Assembly: GCF_040605455.1 (NCBI RefSeq)
Contig: NZ_JBEXCV010000004.1
Span: forward strand, 1-64,000
DNA: 64,000 bases
Reading direction: 5' to 3'
Origin: Embleya sp040605455
GTDB lineage: Bacteria; Actinomycetota; Actinomycetes; Streptomycetales; Streptomycetaceae
The notes beneath the pieces were generated by a model that was not told where the DNA came from, ran no database searches, and saw only the letters and a program-made list of their open reading frames with translations. A program made the translations under genes and the position numbers. Shown piece by piece: positions 1 to 7,630 of the stretch (within the stretch, counting starts at the first letter, position 1; each line of letters starts with the position of its first letter).

Positions 1-145
1 ACCCACCCAACCAATCCAGCCCGTCCGGCGCTTGAGGACCCCCGAGAACCACCCACCCAACCAATCCAGCCCGTCCGGCGCTTGAGGACCCCCGAGAACC
101 ACCCACCCAACCAATCCAGCCCGTCCGGCGCTTGAGGACCCCCGA
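1..145. repeat. 50-bp tandem repeat, about 2.9 copies
   Basis: Copies of one 50-bp unit start at 1, 51 and 101; the third departs from the unit after 145. Each carries the core cccgtccggcgcttgagg, which reappears at about 19311 and, as a variant, at 19381. This core is a well-known dispersed intergenic repeat of Streptomyces chromosomes. The array begins at the window edge and may extend further left. Confidence 0.95.
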
Positions 146-230
146 CCCGCCCCAACCCACGCACGTGACCACCCCCGCCCCCGACCGTGAAACCATCGTC
201 GTCCCACACGTGTGCGTCGAGGGAGTGATC

Positions 231-1604
231 GTGGAGGTCGAGCAGTTCGCCGTCGTGGTCGGGGAGCGCATGGGGCGCCCCCGCCGCAACGAGCGCCGAT
301 CCCGCGGCGAGCGCTTGTTCGACGCACTGCGCGAACTGGTCGAGGGCGGCGACCTGCTCCCCGAGACCAGGCTGCCCTCCGAGCGCGCTCTCGCCGAGGC
401 GCTCGGGTTCAGCCGTGGCACGGTCACCTCGGCCTACCTCTCGCTGAACCGCATCGGCCTGATCGAACGCCGCCACGGCAGCGGCTCCTACGTACGCCCG
501 GGCGGCCGGCCGACCTTCGCGCGCTGGCTGCGCGAGGGCGCCATCGTGGTCGACCTGGCCAAGGCGGCCGTCCCCGACGCCTCGCTGCTGCCGCACACCG
601 CGCTGCGCGTCGAGGACCTGCTCGACGCCCGTCCGCAGGACGGGTACGCGCCGGCCGGCGACCCGCGTCTGCGCGCCCTGATCGCCGCGCACGAACTGCC
701 CGCCGGGTTCGCCGCCGACGACATCGTGGTCACGTCCGGTGCGCAGCAGGCGATCCACCTGGTCGCCGACGCGCTGCTCGGGCCCGGCGACCGGATCCTG
801 GTCGAGCCGACCACCTATCCAGGGATGCTCGCGGCCGGTTACCGGTTCGGCGCCGAGGCGATCCCGGTCCCTGCCGATCGCCACGGCTTCGACCCGGACG
901 CACTGCGCTCGGCGATCCGTCGGCATCGCCCCGCGTACGTGTTCTCACTGCCGGTGCACAACCCGACCGGTGCGGTGGTCTCGGCCCGGCGCGCGAAGGC
1001 GATCGCCGAGGTCGCCGCCGAGGAGGGCGCGCTGCTCGTGGAGGACCGCAGCCTCGCCGATCTCGCCGACGGCCCGGTGGCCTCGGCAGCCGAGCACCTG
1101 CCCGAAGGCACGGTGTGCCTGGGCACCCTGTCCAAAACCACGTGGGGCGGTCTGCGGCTGGGCTGGGTCGCCGCGCCGACCGCCGTACGAACCCTGCTGA
1201 TCGAGGCCAAACAGCGTACCGACCTTGCCTGTTCCACCCTCGACCAGCAACTCGCCATCCACCTGCTGCGCGACCCCGACCGGGCGAAGCGGGTGCGCGA
1301 GTGGTCCGCCACGCTGGCCGACCGCCGCGATCACTTCGCCGCCGAGCTCACCGAGCACCTGCCCGAGTGGGAGTGGACGCTGCCGCGCGGCGGCCTGTCC
1401 CTGTGGGCCCGCCTGCCCGGTGTGGACGGAGAGGAATTCGTCGCCACCGCCCTGCGCCACGGCGTCTCGGTCTCCCCCGGCGCGGTCTTCGCCCCACTCC
1501 CCGACACCGCCGCCGACCGCATCCGCCTCAGCTACGCCTGGCCCGAACCGGTCCTGTCCCAGGCGGTCGAACTCCTCGTGAAGGCCTGGCGCGAGTCCCG
1601 CTGA
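231..1604 (+). CDS. MocR-type regulator: GntR winged helix fused to an aminotransferase-like domain
   Basis: A winged-helix DNA-binding domain of the GntR family (roughly residues 20-85, with LPSERALAEALGFSRGTV) is joined to a fold-type-I aminotransferase-like domain that fills the rest of the 457 residues. The PLP lysine is visible near residue 301 in LGTLSKTTWGGLRLGW. MocR proteins usually sense PLP or an amino-donor compound and control a nearby gene rather than act as enzymes. I chose GTG 231 because GGGAG lies a few bases upstream. An ATG at 132 would start inside the 50-bp repeat, and ATG 270 is a second option. Its target is not obvious; the next gene on the same strand is an aminotransferase, 370 bp away. 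Confidence 0.85.
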   Translation: MEVEQFAVVVGERMGRPRRNERRSRGERLFDALRELVEGGDLLPETRLPSERALAEALGFSRGTVTSAYLSLNRIGLIERRHGSGSYVRPGGRPTFARWLREGAIVVDLAKAAVPDASLLPHTALRVEDLLDARPQDGYAPAGDPRLRALIAAHELPAGFAADDIVVTSGAQQAIHLVADALLGPGDRILVEPTTYPGMLAAGYRFGAEAIPVPADRHGFDPDALRSAIRRHRPAYVFSLPVHNPTGAVVSARRAKAIAEVAAEEGALLVEDRSLADLADGPVASAAEHLPEGTVCLGTLSKTTWGGLRLGWVAAPTAVRTLLIEAKQRTDLACSTLDQQLAIHLLRDPDRAKRVREWSATLADRRDHFAAELTEHLPEWEWTLPRGGLSLWARLPGVDGEEFVATALRHGVSVSPGAVFAPLPDTAADRIRLSYAWPEPVLSQAVELLVKAWRESR

Positions 1605-1976
1605 TCACCCGGCCGACTCGGCCGACTCGGCCGACTCGGCCGACTCCAGCAGACCCCACCGGACGCCGCCGCGCACCGCACGCGGCACGCCGCAGTCACA
1701 CACCACCGACGAACCGCCCCCACCCTCAACTCCCCTCCCCCGCAAGCCGACCCGGCCCCGCCCACCCGCACCGCGAGCGGCGGAACACCGCCATGTCCGC
1801 ATGCCGGATCGGCACTAGTGGCTCAATACCGATAGGGCTAATGTGCCAGTCGTCAAGTGGCTCATCGAGGCATTCGTCAGCGATCCACTTGTCGGCAGAC
1901 CCGACCGGCGCCGCCGCAGGGCACGAGCGCACGGCCGGACGCGACCACGCACGAGCACACGAGGGCGGGAGCAGCG
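1605..1976. other. 372-bp spacer with a 9-bp microsatellite and a direct repeat
   Basis: No gene is seen here. The spacer holds four tandem copies of gccgactcg (1612-1647, last copy ending in c) just after the MocR stop. It also holds two copies of agtggctca at 1817-1825 and 1856-1864, 39 bp apart and upstream of the aminotransferase gene. The second pair could be regulatory, since MocR proteins commonly bind direct repeats, but this is inference. Confidence 0.6.
1612..1647. repeat. 9-bp tandem repeat (gccgactcg) x4
   Basis: Four head-to-tail copies of gccgactcg, the last with a final c, lie directly behind the stop codon of the MocR gene. This is a slippage-prone microsatellite outside any gene. 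Confidence 0.9.
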
Positions 1977-2897
1977 ATGGCACTGACCGAAGCGGATTGG
2001 ATCTGGATGGGCGGCGCGCTCGTGCCGTGGGCCGACGCGAAGGTGCATGTCCTCAGCCACGGACTGCACTACGGCACCGGCGTCCTGGAAGGCACCCGGG
2101 TCCACCTCACCCCGCGCGGCCCCGCGGTGTTCCGACTCGACGACCACCTGCGCCGCTTCCGCGAAAGCGCGCACATCCTGGGCTTCGAGGTGCCCTACGA
2201 GTTGCCCGCACTGCGCGCCGCGACGGTGGAACTGGTCGCCGCCAACGGGCACTCCGAGTGCTACCTGCGCCACCTCGCGCACATCGGCTACGGCGAGATG
2301 GGCCCGGCCTTCCGGCCCGAGATGGCCGTCGACGTGAGCATTGCGGGGTGGGAGTGGCGCGCCTACCTCGGCAACGAGTCGGCCGAGCGCGGCATCCGCC
2401 TCGCGACCAGTTCGTGGCGGCGCAACGACCCGAACGCGCTGCCGCCCGCGGCCAAGGCCACCGCCGGCTACCTCAACTCGGCGCTCGCCAAGACTGCGGC
2501 GCTGCGGGCCGGTTACGACGAGGCGCTGCTGCTCAACGCGGACGGCTACGTCAGCGAGTGCAGTGCGGCCAACGTCTTCGCGGTACGCGACGGCATCCTG
2601 TACACGCCGCCCGCGAGCGCCGGCGCACTGCGCGGGATCACCCAGGACACCGTGCTCACGCTGGCCGCCGATCTGGGCCTGCCGGTCCGCGTCGAGAACC
2701 TGCTCCGCTCGGACCTGTACACCGCGGACGAGGTCCTGGTCAGCGGCACCGCGGCGGGCGTGGTGCCGGTGGCCTCGCTGGACGACCGCGAGGTGGGCAC
2801 CGGTTCGGTCACCCGAAAGCTGCAGGCCGCCTACACCGCGGCGGTCACCGGTACGGACGAGCGGTACGCGCACTGGCTCACCCTCGTGCACCAGTGA
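1977..2897 (+). CDS. ilvE: branched-chain amino acid aminotransferase (class IV)
   Basis: This 306-residue fold-type-IV PLP enzyme has the length of E. coli IlvE (309). It contains HGLHYGTGVLEGTR near residue 25 and the PLP lysine near residue 160 in PPAAKATAGYLNS. Further on are YVSECSAANVFAV, GITQDTVLTLA and DEVLVSGTAA, all in the order of IlvE. It should interconvert leucine, isoleucine and valine with their 2-oxo acids using 2-oxoglutarate. ATG 1977 is preceded by GGGAG at a good distance; upstream in-frame codons look non-coding. The preceding MocR gene could be its regulator. A D-amino-acid or aminodeoxychorismate-lyase-like relative is less likely given these motifs. Confidence 0.88.
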   Translation: MALTEADWIWMGGALVPWADAKVHVLSHGLHYGTGVLEGTRVHLTPRGPAVFRLDDHLRRFRESAHILGFEVPYELPALRAATVELVAANGHSECYLRHLAHIGYGEMGPAFRPEMAVDVSIAGWEWRAYLGNESAERGIRLATSSWRRNDPNALPPAAKATAGYLNSALAKTAALRAGYDEALLLNADGYVSECSAANVFAVRDGILYTPPASAGALRGITQDTVLTLAADLGLPVRVENLLRSDLYTADEVLVSGTAAGVVPVASLDDREVGTGSVTRKLQAAYTAAVTGTDERYAHWLTLVHQ

Positions 2898-2959
2898 CCG
2901 CGGGCCGAACGGGTCGCACCGACTGCGCGACACGCCCCTAATGGGCGCAATTCCCCATA

Positions 2960-2989
2960 TTGGTGTGGTTTTCCGGATATCTGTATATA
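2960..2989 (+). promoter_or_regulatory. candidate sigma70-type promoter for the small secreted protein
   Basis: TTGGTG (2960-2965) and TATATA (2984-2989) are 18 bp apart in a locally AT-rich stretch about 35 bp before the start at 3024. It was found by eye only. Confidence 0.4.
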
Positions 2990-3023
2990 CGTCCCGCATA
3001 CTCACATTCAATGGGAGATGACA

Positions 3024-3284
3024 ATGCGCATCCGTACCACGCTGATCGCCGTCGCCGGCGCCGCCCTCTTCGCCTTCGCCGGTGCCGGTACCGCTCAGGC
3101 GAGCGGTCACGACGACGGCCTCCTGGTCGGCCACCGCACCAGTTCCGGCGTCAAGTTCTCGGACTGCGACGACGACGATGACAAGGGCCACCACGGCAAG
3201 AAGGGCCACCACGGCAAGAAGGATCACCGCGGCGACGAGTTCGTGGCGTGGCACGTCAGCGAGACGTTCGTCGCGATCCACTGA
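3024..3284 (+). CDS. small secreted His/Lys/Asp-rich protein
   Basis: This 86-residue protein has a Sec signal peptide: MRIRT, a hydrophobic stretch to about residue 22, then an AQA-S cleavage site. The mature part of about 58 residues carries DCDDDDDKG, followed by tandem KGHHGK units and KKDH, and ends in AWHVSETFVAIH. The His and Asp clusters suggest binding of metal ions or polyanions outside the cell; no family is recognised. ATG 3024 is preferred over ATG 3018 because GGGAG at 3013 is then 6 bp upstream. The gene stands alone, between its own promoter candidate and a very strong terminator. Confidence 0.75.
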   Translation: MRIRTTLIAVAGAALFAFAGAGTAQASGHDDGLLVGHRTSSGVKFSDCDDDDDKGHHGKKGHHGKKDHRGDEFVAWHVSETFVAIH

Positions 3285-3300
3285 CGTTCGCAACCGGCAC

Positions 3301-3342
3301 CGCGATGGCCCGCCCACCCCTCGGGGTGGGCGGGCCATCGCG
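3301..3342. terminator. strong hairpin terminator
   Basis: Perfect 20-bp inverted repeat (arms 3301-3320 and 3323-3342) with a 2-base centre, 16 bp after the stop of the small secreted protein. No T-run follows, as is common in actinomycetes. Confidence 0.9.
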
Positions 3343-3406
3343 CTGTGTACGGTTCCGAACGGGCCGCCGACGGCCCGCGGGCATCGGCATGTCCCGACCA
3401 TCGACC

Positions 3407-3437
3407 TTGACCTCAAGTCGACCTGAAGTCCTACGGT
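3407..3437 (+). promoter_or_regulatory. MerR-type promoter with 19-bp spacer and SoxR-like dyad
   Basis: TTGACC (3407-3412) and TACGGT (3432-3437) are separated by 19 bp, the over-long spacer typical of promoters activated by MerR-family proteins. Between them lies an imperfect dyad, acctcaagtcgacctgaagt, with 8 of 10 base pairs matched. The left half equals the half-site ACCTCAAGT of the classical E. coli soxS SoxR box. Transcription would start near 3444, about 300 bp before the ABC exporter start. No MerR-family gene is in this window. Confidence 0.6.
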
Positions 3438-3739
3438 TTCGACATGCCGCCCGAGCGAACGTCGACGGGCCGCCTTCGGCACCTTGGACCGCACTCGGGG
3501 AGAACCGCCATGCACATCCCTTCGACCACCGCCGGGCCGGCCCGGCACCGGCCGGGCAGTGGGCACAATCCGATCGACCGCCCCGTCGAGGGGCACTACC
3601 GTCGAGGGCAGGACCCGCCTTTGCGACGCGCCGCCCTCGGCCCGCACCCCGAACCGGCGCCCCGCACGAGGCCGCTTCCACGACCGTGTACGGCTTGTGC
3701 CCCAGGTCGGCTGTACTCCCCCGACCCGAAGAGGACCTC

Positions 3740-5473
3740 GTGCTGATCCGATTGCTCCGCGCACATCTGCGCCCCTACGCCAAGCCGATCGGCCTGGTGG
3801 TGCTGCTGCAACTGGTGCAGACCCTGGCCGCCCTGTACCTGCCGACCCTGAACGCCGACCTGATCAACAACGGCGTGGTCAAGGGTGACACCGGTTACAT
3901 CCTGCGCGTCGGCGCCGCGATGATCGGGGTGACCCTGGTCCAGATCGTGTGCGCCGCGATCGCGGTGTACTTCGGCGCCCGGATAGCGATGGGCGTGGGC
4001 CGCGATATCCGTGCCGCCGTGTTCAACCGGGTGCAGACCTTCTCCGCGCGTGAGGTCGGCGAGTTCGGCGCCCCGTCGTTGATCACCCGCACCACAAACG
4101 ACGTGCAACAGGTCCAGATACTGGCTCTGTTCGCACTCACCCTGATGGTGTCCGCACCGATCATGTGCTTCGGCGGCATCCTGATGGCGGTCAACCAGGA
4201 CGTCCCGATGTCCTTGTTGTTCCTGATCATCGTGCCCGTCTTGGTCCTGGCCGTCGGCTGGATCGTGCGCGCGATGCCGCCGCTGTTCCGGGTGCTTCAG
4301 GGCCGGATCGACAACGTGAACCGGATCATGCGGGAACAGATCACCGGGATCCGGGTGATCCGCGCGTTCGGCCGGGACCGTCACGAACAGGAACGGTACG
4401 CGGACGCCAATGCCGAGATCCGCGACGTGTCGCTCTCGCTCGGCCGGCTGCTGGCCTACATGTACCCGTCGGTCCTGCTCGTGTGGGAGACCTCGGCGAT
4501 CGTGATCGTGTGGATCGGCGGCCACCGGATCGGCTCCGACGCGATGGACATCGGCGCGCTGATCGCCTTCCTGAGCTACCTGATGCAGATCCTCGCGTCG
4601 GTGATGATGGCCACCTTCATGACCATGATGATCCCGCGCGCGGCGGTCTGCGCCGACCGCATCACCGAGGTCCTGGACACCCGGACCAGCCTGACCGTGT
4701 CCAAGGCCCCGGTGACCGCGCTGCACGCGCACGGCCGCCTCGAACTGCGCGACGTGAGCTTTTGCTACCCCGGCGCCGAGGAGCCGGTACTGCGCGGCAT
4801 AGACCTGATCGCCCGGCCCGGCGAGACCACCGCGGTGATCGGCAGCACCGGAGCGGGCAAGACCACGTTGCTGAGCCTGATCCCGCGCCTGCTGGACGTG
4901 ACCGCCGGCGCGGTCCTGGTCGGCGGCGTGGACACCCGCGAACTCGACCCCGCCCTGCTGTCGCGCACGGTGGGCCTGGTCCCGCAGAAGCCGTACCTGT
5001 TCTCCGGCACCATCGCCTCCAACCTGCGCTACGGCAATCCGGACGCCACCGACGAGGACCTGTGGCGAGCCCTGGAGACCGCGCAGGCCCGCTCGTTCGT
5101 CGAGGCGCTGCCGGAACGACTGGACGCGCCGATCGCCCAGGGCGGCGGCAACGTCTCCGGCGGCCAGCGGCAGCGCCTGGCGATCGCCCGGCTGTTGGTG
5201 GTCAAGCCGGAGATCTACCTGTTCGACGACTCGTTCTCCGCACTCGACTACTCCACCGACGCGGCGTTGCGCGCGGCACTGCTCGCGGAAACGGCGCAGG
5301 CCACCGTGGTGATCGTCGCGCAGCGCGTGGCCACCATCCGGCACGCGGATCGCATCGTGGTGCTGGACGAGGGCCGCGTGGTCGGCACCGGCACGCACGG
5401 CGAGTTGATGGCCGGCAACGACACCTACCGCGAGATCGTGCTGTCCCAGCTCACCGAGGAGGAGGCGGCGTGA
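3740..5473 (+). CDS. ABC exporter half-transporter, degenerate ATPase subunit
   Basis: This 577-residue half-transporter has a six-helix transmembrane domain (about 1-320) and a C-terminal nucleotide-binding domain. Walker A is GSTGAGKTT near 368 and the signature is VSGGQRQ near 472. Walker B reads YLFDDSFSALD near 492, with Asp at the catalytic Glu position, and the switch histidine is replaced by Gln (VIVAQRVATI). These changes mark the non-catalytic partner of a heterodimeric exporter of the TM287/288 or BmrCD type. GTG 3740 follows GAGGACC. Its stop overlaps the next start by 4 bp (GTGA), so the two subunits are translationally coupled. The substrate cannot be read from sequence; the MerR-like promoter suggests a drug or redox-active compound. 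Confidence 0.9.
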   Translation: MLIRLLRAHLRPYAKPIGLVVLLQLVQTLAALYLPTLNADLINNGVVKGDTGYILRVGAAMIGVTLVQIVCAAIAVYFGARIAMGVGRDIRAAVFNRVQTFSAREVGEFGAPSLITRTTNDVQQVQILALFALTLMVSAPIMCFGGILMAVNQDVPMSLLFLIIVPVLVLAVGWIVRAMPPLFRVLQGRIDNVNRIMREQITGIRVIRAFGRDRHEQERYADANAEIRDVSLSLGRLLAYMYPSVLLVWETSAIVIVWIGGHRIGSDAMDIGALIAFLSYLMQILASVMMATFMTMMIPRAAVCADRITEVLDTRTSLTVSKAPVTALHAHGRLELRDVSFCYPGAEEPVLRGIDLIARPGETTAVIGSTGAGKTTLLSLIPRLLDVTAGAVLVGGVDTRELDPALLSRTVGLVPQKPYLFSGTIASNLRYGNPDATDEDLWRALETAQARSFVEALPERLDAPIAQGGGNVSGGQRQRLAIARLLVVKPEIYLFDDSFSALDYSTDAALRAALLAETAQATVVIVAQRVATIRHADRIVVLDEGRVVGTGTHGELMAGNDTYREIVLSQLTEEEAA

Positions 5474-7368
5474 CCACCACCGACGAGACCACCGAATCCG
5501 GCGATCGGACCGAGGTCGCGGTCCCGGAACGTCGTCCCGGCCCGCAGGTCGGCGGTGGGCCCGCCGCGCGCATGATGGGCGGCGCGCCGACCGAGAAGTC
5601 GATGCATTTCAAGGCCTCCGGACGCCGCCTGTTGGGCATGATGGCCCCCGAACGGGCCCGCCTGTACGCGCTGCTCGTGTGCGGGATCGCCGGTGTCGGC
5701 CTCGCGGTGCTCACCCCCCGGCTGCTCGGCAAGGCCACCGACGCGATCTTCACCGGCGTCGCCGGCGGCAAGGGCATCGACTTCCACCACGTGCGGATGA
5801 TCCTGCTGGCCACCTTCGCCGTGGTGGTCGGTTCGGTGTTGTTCTCCTTGGCACAGGGCCGGCTGACCGCGACCATAGTCCAGCGCACCACCTATCGGCT
5901 GCGCGAGAAGGCCGAGACCAAGTTGTCCCGGCTGCCGCTGAACTACTTCGACAAGCAGCCGCGCGGCGAGGTGCTCTCGCGCACGACCAACGACATCGAC
6001 AACATCGCACAGACCCTTCAGCAGGCGATGGGTCAGATCGTGCGCTCGGTGCTGACCATCGTCGGCGTGCTGGTGATGATGTTCTGGATCTCGCCGCTGC
6101 TCGCACTCGTGGCACTGGTCAGCGTGCCGACCTCGATCCTGGTCACCATGGCGATCGGCAAGCGCGCCCAGCCGCAGTTCATCAAGCAGTGGTCGAGCAC
6201 CGGAAAGCTCAACGCGCACATAGAGGAGATGTACACCGGACACGCGCTGGTCAAGGTGTTCGGTCGGCAGAAGGAATCCGCCGAAATCTTCGACAAGCAC
6301 AACGAGGCGCTGTACGCGGCCGGCTTCAAGGCCCAGTTCATCTCCGGTCTGATCCAGCCCGCGATGGCCTTCGTCGGCAACCTCAACTACGTGCTCGTCG
6401 CGGTGATAGGCGGTCTGCGGGTGTCCTCGGGCGCGATGACGCTGGGCGACATCCAGGCGTTCGTCCAGTACTCGTACGAGTTCAACGGGCCCGTCACCCA
6501 GGTCGCCGCGATGTCCAATCTGCTCCAGTCCGGGGTCGCCTCGGCCGAGCGGGTCTTCGCGCTGCTCGACGCCGAGGAGCAGTCCCCCGACCCGGAACCG
6601 CCCGCCCGGATCGAGAAGGTGACCGGGCACGTCGCCTTCGAGAAGGTCTCCTTCCGGTACGACCCGGCCAAGCCGCTGATCGAGGACCTGGATCTGGAGG
6701 TGCACCCGGGCCAGACGGTCGCCATCGTCGGACCCACCGGCGCGGGCAAGACCACGCTGGTCAACCTGCTGATGCGGTTCTACGAGGTGACCGGCGGCCG
6801 GATCACCGTGGACGGTGTGGACATCGCCGGGATGGCCCGCGAGGACCTGCGCGCACCGATAGGCATGGTGCTTCAGGACACGTGGCTGATCGGCGGCACG
6901 ATCGCTCAGAACATCGCGTACGGCGTCGGCGAAGTCTCGCGCGAGCGGGTGGTCGCGGCGGCCAAGGCCACCCACGCGGACCGCTTCGTGCGCACGCTGC
7001 CGGACGGATACGACACCGTGCTCGACGACGAGGCGGGCAATCTCAGCGCGGGCGAGAAGCAACTGCTCACCATTGCCCGGGCGTTCCTGACCGAGCCGCA
7101 GATCCTGGTGCTGGACGAGGCGACCAGTTCGGTGGACACCCGCACCGAGGTGCTGATCCAAAAGGCGATGAACTCGCTGCGTCGGGGCCGGACCAGCTTC
7201 GTGATCGCACACCGGTTGTCCACGATCCGGGACGCGGACGTGATCCTGGTGATGGAGTCCGGCTCGATCGTCGAACAGGGCACGCACGACACGCTGTTGA
7301 CGGCCGACGGTGCCTATGCGCGGCTGTACGCCTCGCAGTTTGCCCAGCCGGCGGCGGAGATCGTGTAG
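5470..7368 (+). CDS. ABC exporter half-transporter, catalytic ATPase subunit
   Basis: This 632-residue partner of the preceding gene starts within its stop codon. A hydrophilic N-terminal extension of about 55 residues precedes the six-helix membrane domain. The ATPase domain has Walker A GPTGAGKTT near 421, a canonical Walker B ILVLDEATSSVD with Glu, and the switch His in VIAHRLSTI. Its signature is LSAGEKQ instead of LSGGQ. In heterodimers the degenerate site pairs the Asp-type Walker B of one subunit with the altered signature of the other, exactly the pattern seen here. A terminator hairpin follows at 7381. Confidence 0.92.
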   Translation: MTTTDETTESGDRTEVAVPERRPGPQVGGGPAARMMGGAPTEKSMHFKASGRRLLGMMAPERARLYALLVCGIAGVGLAVLTPRLLGKATDAIFTGVAGGKGIDFHHVRMILLATFAVVVGSVLFSLAQGRLTATIVQRTTYRLREKAETKLSRLPLNYFDKQPRGEVLSRTTNDIDNIAQTLQQAMGQIVRSVLTIVGVLVMMFWISPLLALVALVSVPTSILVTMAIGKRAQPQFIKQWSSTGKLNAHIEEMYTGHALVKVFGRQKESAEIFDKHNEALYAAGFKAQFISGLIQPAMAFVGNLNYVLVAVIGGLRVSSGAMTLGDIQAFVQYSYEFNGPVTQVAAMSNLLQSGVASAERVFALLDAEEQSPDPEPPARIEKVTGHVAFEKVSFRYDPAKPLIEDLDLEVHPGQTVAIVGPTGAGKTTLVNLLMRFYEVTGGRITVDGVDIAGMAREDLRAPIGMVLQDTWLIGGTIAQNIAYGVGEVSRERVVAAAKATHADRFVRTLPDGYDTVLDDEAGNLSAGEKQLLTIARAFLTEPQILVLDEATSSVDTRTEVLIQKAMNSLRRGRTSFVIAHRLSTIRDADVILVMESGSIVEQGTHDTLLTADGAYARLYASQFAQPAAEIV

Positions 7369-7380
7369 TTCGACCGGGTG

Positions 7381-7407
7381 TGCCCCGAGGCCGCGTGCCT
7401 CGGGGCA
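7381..7407. terminator. hairpin terminator after the ABC exporter operon
   Basis: Perfect 11-bp stem (7381-7391 with 7397-7407) and a 5-base loop, starting 12 bp after the exporter stop codon. Confidence 0.85.
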
Positions 7408-7426
7408 TCCGCGCGTGGGGCCGTGC

Positions 7427-7605
7427 TCACGTGCCGGACGCCCGCTTCGCCGCAGGCGTGGCGCCGGCGCCACGGTTGCCGGACAGGACCAGGCCGACCA
7501 GGAGTTGGCCGACGGCGGTGACCGCGAGTGCGGCCATCGGTACGGTCCAGCCGCCGGTGGCGCCGTGCATCAGGCCGAGCGCGAACGGGCCGGTCGCGGA
7601 CGTCG
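7427..7605 (-). pseudogene. remnant of an MFS transporter (C-terminal end only)
   Basis: On the minus strand this stretch encodes FALGLMHGATGGWTVP, another hydrophobic helix, then LSGNRGAG and a short polar tail with a proper stop. That is the shape of the last two helices and tail of a CynX/NimT-like MFS permease, where ALGLLHDATGGWTVP-like sequence is common. Nothing upstream continues the protein; reading back past about 7605 meets the start of the next plus-strand gene. I read it as a gene decayed by deletion. The 5' boundary is approximate. Confidence 0.6.
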
Positions 7606-7630
7606 GCCCGGGCGCATAGGCTCGACGGTC

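Larger units (their letters stand above)
3285..3739. other. 455-bp spacer with terminator and MerR-type promoter
   Basis: The spacer contains the 20-bp hairpin at 3301-3342 and the MerR/SoxR-like promoter at 3407-3437. Between 3444 and the ABC transporter start at 3740 lies a long leader region. It has an open frame from ATG 3444 to 3746 whose product (Pro, Arg, His-rich) does not look like a protein. Confidence 0.6.

Noticed and set aside
1..145. CRISPR array
   Set aside because: The 50-bp units are contiguous and identical along their whole length, with no variable spacers and no cas genes nearby.
3444..3746. Possible leaderless 100-codon leader peptide starting at the predicted transcription start and ending on the ABC transporter start codon
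   Set aside because: The geometry is attractive, but the product is unstructured Pro/Arg/His-rich sequence with no protein-like codon bias. I keep only the promoter.
1815..3764. Long open frames on the strand opposite ilvE, the ABC exporter, ribBA and other genes
   Set aside because: They arise from the GC-rich codon bias of the true genes. Their products are Arg/Gly/Ala/His-rich, lack domains and overlap genes with clear motifs.
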